A stretch of DNA of 64,000 nucleotides from Nematostella vectensis (lineage: Eukaryota > Cnidaria > Anthozoa > Actiniaria > Edwardsiidae). The notes under the pieces are model-generated. The model made no database searches and had not been told where the DNA came from. It saw nothing but the letters and a program-made list of their open reading frames with translations. This document shows positions 56,809 through 64,000 of the stretch, piece after piece. The translations under genes and the position numbers were made by a program. The stretch lies in assembly GCF_932526225.1 (NCBI RefSeq), contig NC_064042.1, positions 1,347,001-1,411,000 of the forward strand, given 5' to 3'. Within the stretch, counting starts at the first letter, position 1. Every line of letters starts with the position of its first letter.

Positions 56809-58530
56809 ATGGATTTTGGGTCAAACTGGACAAAATCCCAAGTTTGGAAGAATGACAACTATATACTTCAAAAAGTATATAGTGTATACAATTGCTTCAA
56901 TATAAAAACATCCTGCTCCCAGGGTAATCCTACCAATCAACTCTTAGGAAAAGCTCATAATGGGTTTATTGGTTATATTGAAATGTTACCAGGCCATATC
57001 CCAGAGGGAAAAATGGATTTGGATATCCCTGAACTCAATGCCGGCCCTGATGCACAGTATTTACACAGTGAACACTTGATGGACTTATTTTCAATTAAAA
57101 ATACAAGTAAATTAATTTCCGGGTTTAAGTAACCCAAGTTCACAATGGCATTGTAAATTAGAAGAAAATGATATTGTTTTATAATAGAGATTTTTTATCT
57201 CTGAAACGATAGTATTATAATGACATGTATATTTTGTAAATAATGTGTGTGGATGAATTACAGCAATTTAGTTGCAATGTTCTCGAGCAACCTGTTGTGC
57301 AGCGCGTGTCTCATAGAGAAATACTGGGATTGGGGTAACTACATGCAATATTTTGCCTCCACTGAGACATCTAGTTAATACACAAGAAACAAGTATTGTA
57401 GACATGGGAGCCCTGTGGCTAGCAAACGGGATTGAGAGGGAGGGGTGGGTGTTTAACCCTCGCACCTAGCTTCTCACTCTGCACGTTCCCTGCTTCGCCA
57501 CAGAACACCCGGTCATTGGCTGCCATACCTGGCCGTCATAGCCTGTGGAGTTTAAGCGACATTGTAGAATCAAGTGCCCCAAAGCACGTATTGTTAGCAA
57601 GCACTAACTAACCCTATGTATGTATTGATAATAAGAGCCGTCACTGCCAGAGGGTTTTAAGTTTCCCAGTTGGTTCTTTTACGTTCTTTTGATTCAGGTT
57701 AGAGGCCGACGCGTTAACACACACTAGTTCCTAGTCGACCTCGGGAGTCGGGGTAACTTGGGTTTTGTTTTGTCTTTTTTAGCGGGAGTGTGTATGTGTG
57801 TGGAGGGAGGGGGTATGCTCCATATTTACCCGCGTGGCGGCTGGATTTTTTTCTGAAATCACCCTTGGTTTTATGGTACGACCTTGGCAGAGGCAGCTAT
57901 GCTCTTGCTAACAAAATATGTTTAATTAAATCAGGAAAGAGATAACAAAGTATATTTTTTTGAACAATCAGTGAAATCACTGATACTCCCGGAAACTAGT
58001 TATGTTAACGATGTGTTCTTTTTTAGGGGAGGGGCGCAAAAATTGCCCCTTTCAGAAATGGCTATGTCTAATCATCTTTCGAGGCAATATTTAGAAACAG
58101 CACGAACACATTGCTCACTTGATCGCAACAAACACAAGAAAAAAGACGAATACCCTATTAAATCAACTTTTATTTATTTTATTTGTGGTACAAAATGTTT
58201 TCCGAATGGAATTAAATACAATATACAAATTGTGATTTGTTTCTAAAAGTATTTGTTGTGCTAAGATTATAAATAAAAGTCTGACTGGTCTTGCGCATTT
58301 TTCTAACTCAATATCAACCTTGATCTAACGAGACCAAAGCCTTGACTCAGACCAAAACGAGACGCGTACACAGGGGGGTGCGCGCGCATCGCCCTTAGCG
58401 GGCAAAAAGTGGGTCATTTCTTATCAAGGAATATTTAAAGCCAATCCTGGGTACACGCCTGATAATTATAGCAAACAAGGCCGCGCATCTTCAAAATATA
58501 TCTCTTAGATGGTTCTCTGCAACAGACTAC
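56809..58530. other. 3' flank of DIXDC1; no secure gene
   Basis: One plus-strand frame of 107 codons (56809-57132) directly after the repeat is not recognised and probably lies in the 3' UTR. The rest is AT-rich, without exon or array. Confidence 0.3.
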
Positions 58531-58534
58531 CCAA

Positions 58535-58925
58535 TGGCACAGATATCCCGCGTCTTCTAGCCTTTAATTAGTGTAATAGTGCTACCCTTAGTTTCCTCAC
58601 CCTGCATTGGCTTTATTCCAGACCACAGGCAACCCGTGGCCACAGGTATCCCGCGTGTTTTTTCCCTGATTAGTGTCGAAGTGCTACCCTCGCTTCATTG
58701 GCTGTATTAAACTAGGACCACAGGCAACCCATGAGCACAGGCATCCCGCGTCTCTTTGTCAATGATTAGTGTCAAAGTGCTAACACCCTCGCTGCATTGG
58801 CTTATTCAACTAGGACCACAGGCAACCCATGAGCAAAGTTATCCCGCGTCTACTTGTCCCTGATTAGTGTCAAAGTGCTACCACCCTCGCTGCATTGGCT
58901 GTATTCAACTAGGACCACAGACTCG
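58535..58925 (+). repeat. ~118-bp minisatellite
   Basis: Three to four copies of a unit with CCTGATTAGTGTCAAAGTGC, CGCTGCATTGGCT, ACTAGGACCACAGGCAACCC and ATCCCGCGTC. The last copy is truncated at GGACCACAG and followed by a CpG-rich non-repeat stretch. Confidence 0.85.
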
Positions 58926-59196
58926 CGCGTCTTGTTGCTGTGGATATCGGGGCTCGTCCGGCTCTTCACCGAGTTCCTCTTTGACATGGTCACGTGTGTT
59001 TCTGTCTGTTGAGAACATGTGACAAGTTAGACAGCACAGGAAGTCCGTCACTTTGACGTGCAGGACATGCATGCGTAACTGTACAAAGCTCTAAGTGTTA
59101 CTTGTGATTCATTAGTACGCCAATGACGGTATAACATGAGCGTAATTTCTTTCCGACCAAGGAGAATATGGTTAAAACCAAATTCCATAGCGTGTG

Positions 59197-61165
59197 TTGA
59201 GTCTAAAGTGCATGTCGCGTAACACTTGTATTTTTCTAGCATGTCACGTAACTTGTGTCTAAAGTGCATGTCGCGTAACACTTGTATTTTTTTAGCATGT
59301 CACGTAACTTGTGTCTAGTGTGCATGTCACGTAACACTTGTATTTTTCGAGCATGTCACGTAACTTGTGTCTAATATGCATGTCACGTAACACTTGTATT
59401 TTTTTAGCATGTCACGTAACTTGTGTCTAATGTGCATGTCACGTAACACTTGTATTTTTTTAGCATGTCACGTAACTTGTGTCTAATGTGCATGTCACGT
59501 AACACTTGTATTTTTCTAGCATGTCATGTAACTTGTGTCTAAAAGTGCATGTCGCGTAACACTTGTATTTTTCGAGCATGTCATGTAACTTGTGTCTAAA
59601 GTGCATGTCGCGTAACACTTGTATTTTTTTATCATGTCATGTAACTTGTGTCTAAAGTGCATGTCGCGTAACACTTGTATTTTTCTAGCATGTCATGTAA
59701 CTTGTGTCTAAAGTGCATGTCGCGTAACACTTGTATTTTTCTAGCATGTCATGTAACTTGTGTCTAATGTGCATGTCACGTAACACTTGTATTTTTCTAG
59801 CATGTCACGTAACTTGTGTCTAATGTGCATGTCGCGTAACACTTGTATTTTTCTAGCATGTCATGTAACTTGTGTCTAAAGTGCATGTCGCGTAACACTT
59901 GTATTTTTCTAGCATGTCATGTAACTTGTGTCTAATGTGCATGTCGCGTAACACTTGTATTTTTCGAGCATGTCATGTAACTTGTGTCTAAAGTGCATGT
60001 CACGTAACACTTGTATTTTTCGAGCATGTCATGTAACTTGTGTCTAAAGTGCATGTCGCGTAACACTTGTATTTTTCTAGCATGTCACGTAACTTGTGTC
60101 TAAAGTGCATGTCGCATAACACTTGTATTTTTCTAGCATGTCACGTAACTTGTGTTTAATGTGCATGTCACGTAACACTTGTATTTTTCGAGCATGTCAT
60201 GTAACTTGTGTCTAATGTGCATGTCACGTAACACTTGTATTTTTCGAGCATGTCACGTAACTTGTGTCTAATATGCATGTCACGTAACACTTGTATTTTT
60301 TTAGCATGTCACGTAACTTGTGTCTAATGTGCATGTCACGTAACACTTGTATTTTTTTAGCATGTCACGTAACTTGTGTCTAATATGCATGTCACGTAAC
60401 ACTTGTATTTTTTTAGCATGTCACGTAACTTGTGTCTAAAGTGCATGTCGCGTAACACTTGTATTTTTTTAGCATGTCACGTAACTTGTGTCTAATGTGC
60501 ATGTCACGTAACACTTGTATTTTTCGAGCATGTCATGTAACTTGTGTCTAATGTGCATGTCGCGTAACACTTGTATTTTTCTAGCATGTCACGTAACTTG
60601 TGTCTAATGTGCATGTCACGTAACACTTGTATTTTTTCAGCATGTCACGTAACTTGTGTCTAATGTGCATGTCGCGTAACACTTGTATTTTTCGAGCATG
60701 TCATGTAACTTGTGTCTAATGTGCATGTCGCGTAACACTTGTATTTTTCTAGCATGTCACGTAACTTGTGTCTAAAGTGCATGTCGCGTAACACTTGTAT
60801 TTTTTTTAGCATGACACGTAACTTGTGTCTGATGTGCATGTCACGTAACACTTGTATTTTTTAGCATGTTACGTAGGTTGTATCTAATGTGCATGTCGCG
60901 TAACACTTGTATTTTTTTAGCATGTCACGTAACTTGTGTCTAATGTGCATGTCACGTAACACTTGTATTTTTTAGCATGTTACGTAGGTTGTATCTAATG
61001 TGCATGTCGCGTAACACTTGTATTTTTCGAGCATGTCATGTAACTTGTGTCTAAAGTGCATGTCGCGTAACACTTGTATTTTTCGAGCATGTCATGTAAC
61101 TTGTGTCTAAAGTGCATGTCGCGTAACACTTGTATTTTTCGAGCATGTCATGTAACTTGTGTCTA
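59197..61165 (+). repeat. ~60-bp minisatellite, about 2 kb, dimeric unit
   Basis: Some 33 copies of a ~60-bp unit made of two related halves: GCATGTCACGTAACTTGTGT + CTAATGT, and GCATGTCACGTAACACTTGT + ATTTTT. CAC/CGC/CAT alternation in GTCACGTAAC defines subtypes that recur in blocks, a sign of higher-order amplification. No coding content. Confidence 0.95.
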
Positions 61166-61266
61166 ATGTCACGTCTAGTGTCTAGGTGATAGTGTACAAG
61201 TGATGGAACATTGTGTTTCATACAGTACCACTAGTGCTGGTACCTGTGTCACATACTGCTTGTGGA

Positions 61267-61725
61267 AGGTAGTCACATGAAGGTGACTGGTAGTCACATG
61301 AAGGTGACTGGTAGTCACATGAAGGTGACTGGTAGTCACATGAAGGTGACTGGTAGTCACATGAAGGTGACTGGTAGTCACATGAAGGTGACTGGTAGTC
61401 ACATGAAGGTGACTGGTAGTCACATGAAGGTGACTGGTAGTCAAATGAAGGTGACTGGTAGTCACATGAAGGTGACTGGTAGTCACATGAAGGTGACTGG
61501 TAGTCACATGAAGGTGACTGGTAGTCAAATGAAGGTGACTGGTAGTCACATGAAGGTGACTGGTAGTCACATGAAGGTGACTGGTAGTCACATGAAGGTG
61601 ACTGGTAGTCACATGAAGGTGACTGGTAGTCACATGAGGGTGACTGGTAGTCACATGAAGGTGACTGGTAGTCACATGAGGGTGACTGGTAGTCACATGA
61701 AGGTGACTGGTAGTCACAAACTGTG
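61267..61725 (+). repeat. 21-bp minisatellite (ATGAAGGTGACTGGTAGTCA)
   Basis: About 22 copies, period 21, with rare CAAATG and GAGGG variants. Each unit contains an inverted pair, GTGACTGGTAGTCAC, so a hairpin can form in every unit. Open on both strands because 21 is divisible by three; not considered coding. Confidence 0.95.
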
Positions 61726-61769
61726 TTAAATGTCGCGTCACCATGACACCATTAGTAGAAAAAGTAGAG

Positions 61770-61995
61770 CGTGTGAGGCGTAACGCAAACATTGCGTGAC
61801 GCGTAACGCAACCGTTAAAAAGCGTGTGACGCGTTACGCAACATTTACACAGCGTGACGCGTAACGTGACAGTTACACAGCGTGTAACGCGTAACGCAAC
61901 ACTTAAACAGCGTGACGCATAACGCAACAGTTACAAAGCGCGTGACGCGTAACGCAACACTTACACCTCGTGTAACGCGTAACACATACACAGCG
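61770..61995 (+). repeat. GACGCGTAACGCAAC short tandem repeat
   Basis: About nine degenerate 20-27-bp units, each with CGTGACGCGTAACGCAAC-like sequence. CpG-rich against an AT-rich background, and contiguous with the preceding 21-bp array. Confidence 0.85.
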
Positions 61996-61999
61996 TGCC

Positions 62000-63780
62000 G
62001 GAAAAACGCACGCAACTCTGCCAACCAATGATGGGGTGAGGGTTAAGTGCATTTTGGTTGAGTCAGGAAAGGGAACAGGTATCAAAAGCAAGGATTTAAA
62101 GTGCTTATAATCAAAAAGTGCAGTGCCAGAGAGTGCCCAGTGCGTGAGGTCTCTGACCTACTAACATGAACGAACAACTTCCCTGGACCGACTTTAACGT
62201 TCTTGCGATCAAACTAGAAGGGAAAAAAGTTAGTTGGTAAACTGAGAGGTCTTGATCCGCGGAATAGAGGATATAAAGAGGCCAAATCTTGAAAAGATGT
62301 GTCGGCCGTGCATTAGGTTGACACGTCTCTTATAAGGCGATGCGCGCTCTTGTGGCCGGCAATACTAGGCCTTTTAAATTGTAACCAATTTTAACATGTC
62401 AGAAGTACGCTTCAAACATCGTTATCACTTTACTCAAAACACAAGATGACCATGTTAGCGCGCGCTGCACTGTAAACCGCGAGATCAAATTACTGACAGT
62501 ATTGTCAATTTCGTCCTTTCACCAAGTCTATCTCCCACCCCACTTCCCTCAAAAAACTACTGTCACGCTGCGAACCCTCTTCACCAGACAACCCTATGAA
62601 GACATGAGCTATCAGATACGGAGAGCAAAAGCCAGAGTACAAAATTTATTTATCCTAGACATACAGGAGCTGGGATGGCCTGTCTGTATTACCACTAGCC
62701 AAGAAAAAATGAGAGACCAGAGCACCGTGTCGAAACCCGCATTTGGTTCATGGCACATCAGCAAGAAAGCTACAGTTTTTCAAATCTTTTATTTGTTTTC
62801 GATCACTTATTCGATAGTCATGAAGTGTTGCGGGTTACGACAGAATAGGTACATATAGAGAGTAGTTATTATAGACATAAGTAAATTCTCTCGTTTTTAA
62901 AAACATCTTTTCCTCTTTGCAAACAATCAACACTAATCCTACAAAATTGTGTGACAATTTATTAAACAGCTACAATAAAGTATTGGTCCTTGAAGGTGGT
63001 ACTATATAGTCTAAAACTTTCAGTTAACTTCTGACTTCTACATCGTATGTTTTGTAAGAACTTTTGTAAGATTTGTTTTGTAAGAACTTTTGTAAGATTT
63101 GTAAGAAATCGATAAATAAACTCTCAAGCAAATACAATACAGTCAACTCTCGGCTTATGTACACCGCTTATAAAGGAGTGACTGCTTAAATGAGCGAAAG
63201 CCTTTTTGACTGTGTGCATTAGCCGAAGGTCATTGTAAATTCACCCAAGAGGACTGCATTGGGCCAACTAACCAATTATGCTCAGGTTGTGAATTATCCC
63301 CAGTTAGCCAAAGGGGTGATTTCCCTAGGTAAGGTGTTTAAGTCATTGCGGGAGCAAGTGAGATAACCTTCTTGCTATTTGTCATTGGCACACAGCAAAT
63401 GTGCATCAACCAACGGTTAGCGATGAACAGAACGAGAGAGTGATATAATTCCTGATGTGAAATAACTTAGCTACCTAGTCTGAACAAGAAGTATGCTCCG
63501 TAATATCCATAGGAAGGTTTCACCAAAGAAAATGCGAGAGTGCAAGGGTAGAGTGAGTTATAGTTACCCACTTAATCTAGACAAGTCGTTTGAAATATTC
63601 TTCAAGGAAAAGAGAGAAATAAGTAGCACGAGCGGTAAGTTTGAAATTCTCCTCGAAACAAAAAAGAGAGAGTAGAGATTAGTATGATTCTAGCAAGTTT
63701 TTTCCAGATTAGTTTTTTTTCCAGGCTAGTCTAGACAAGAAGTTTTATCCGGGTAAGATTTTCCAAAGTAGAATAAGGGA
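62000..63780. other. Gene-free stretch before the last gene
   Basis: No recognised exon. 62502-62858 is open on the plus strand but resembles no family I know. Near 63140, ACAGTCAACTCTCGGCTTA has the look of a pogo/Tigger-type terminal repeat, without a clear partner. Confidence 0.3.
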
Positions 63781-63911
63781 TAGCCTCATCCCCAGGCTAC
63801 TCTCTGTCAGCGCTCTGCGGATTCAAGATGGCGGACGCGAAGGCAAATCACGTTGTGACGTCACTAAAAAAGTTGGCTGCGCAGCATAAAAGATGCCTGG
63901 GAACGAGGCTA
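63781..63911. mobile_element. MITE family D with CRE-like and YY1-like motifs
   Basis: Ends TAGCCTCATCCCCAGGC and GCCTGGGAACGAGGCTA are inverted repeats with two mismatches, 131 bp in total. It contains TGACGTCA (63856-63863) and CAAGATGGCGG (about 63824). It lies 11 bp before the start codon of the next proposed gene. Confidence 0.7.
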
Positions 63912-63922
63912 AATAAGTGAAT

Positions 63923-63976
63923 ATGTCTAGACGTAGCGTTAAGGCAGTGCATCGTCATCTGTCTACCGAATCACAG
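63923..63976 (+). CDS. Probable first coding exon of a gene leaving the window
   Basis: ATG followed by 18 codons (MSRRSVKAVHRHLSTESQ) and a consensus donor, CAG/GTGAGT. The peptide is basic and not recognised; the length suits an N-terminal exon. The rest of the gene lies beyond 64000. Support is start codon, open frame, perfect donor and the promoter-like MITE upstream. A chance match remains possible. Confidence 0.4.
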
Positions 63977-64000
63977 GTGAGTGATCTCAGTTGTCTCCAC

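Noticed and set aside
56809-57132. 107-codon plus-strand frame after DIXDC1
   Set aside because: No recognised domain and no splice context; most likely within the 3' UTR, so not listed as a gene.
61175-61927. Minus-strand HVTTSHL repeat protein
   Set aside because: 21-bp array artefact; no start, splice or domain support.

Overview
This is a eukaryotic nuclear window with intron-rich animal genes. It most likely comes from an invertebrate, and an anthozoan cnidarian such as a sea anemone is my best guess. That guess rests on many short, vertebrate-like introns with GT-AG borders, bilaterian/cnidarian gene families, CR1-like and Penelope-like retroelement relics, many MITEs, TTAGGG-type repeats and a heavy minisatellite load. 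Species cannot be fixed from the sequence alone.

Layout. (1) 90-2572, + strand: last five coding exons of the propionyl-CoA carboxylase beta subunit (PCCB). (2) 3310-6059, - strand: a three-exon gene for a basic, low-complexity protein I do not recognise, convergent with PCCB. (3) 7504-8417, - strand: terminal exon of a mucin-like one-pass membrane protein, next to a large ATC-rich microsatellite. (4) 10.0-15.7 kb: a 2.7 kb 21/22-bp minisatellite abutting a decayed CR1-like retroelement that is split by a solo LTR, then Penelope-like debris. (5) 17617-23769, - strand: a complete seven-exon phosphoglycolate/glycerol-3-phosphate phosphatase gene (310 aa), with a nearly intact retrotransposon in intron 2. 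(6) 26872-35837, - strand: a complete seven-exon SLC1 excitatory amino-acid transporter gene (529 aa). (7) 39037-46643, - strand: a complete twelve-exon GPI-specific phospholipase D gene (GPLD1, 861 aa) including a 27-nt microexon. (8) 46940-56081, + strand: a complete dixin (DIXDC1) gene, divergent from GPLD1. (9) 56-62 kb: several minisatellites. (10) 63923-63976, + strand: probable first coding exon of a gene that runs out of the window, directly behind a MITE carrying a CRE-like motif.

The gene models are my own splicing by eye. Every junction was checked for GT-AG and phase, and the resulting lengths match the families. The genes are functionally unrelated (mitochondrial propionate metabolism, metabolite repair, neurotransmitter uptake, GPI-anchor cleavage, Wnt/Dishevelled signalling), with no operon-like logic.

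The most striking pattern is that at least five minisatellites or short tandem duplications begin exactly at an exon-intron border and carry copies of the real splice site plus the edge of the exon: the PCCB acceptor, two SLC1 donors, the DIXDC1 exon-12 acceptor and the DIXDC1 exon-9 donor. A sixth array abuts the donor of the GPLD1 microexon. The coding genes therefore carry ladders of decoy splice sites, and in most arrays use of a decoy would introduce an in-frame stop codon.
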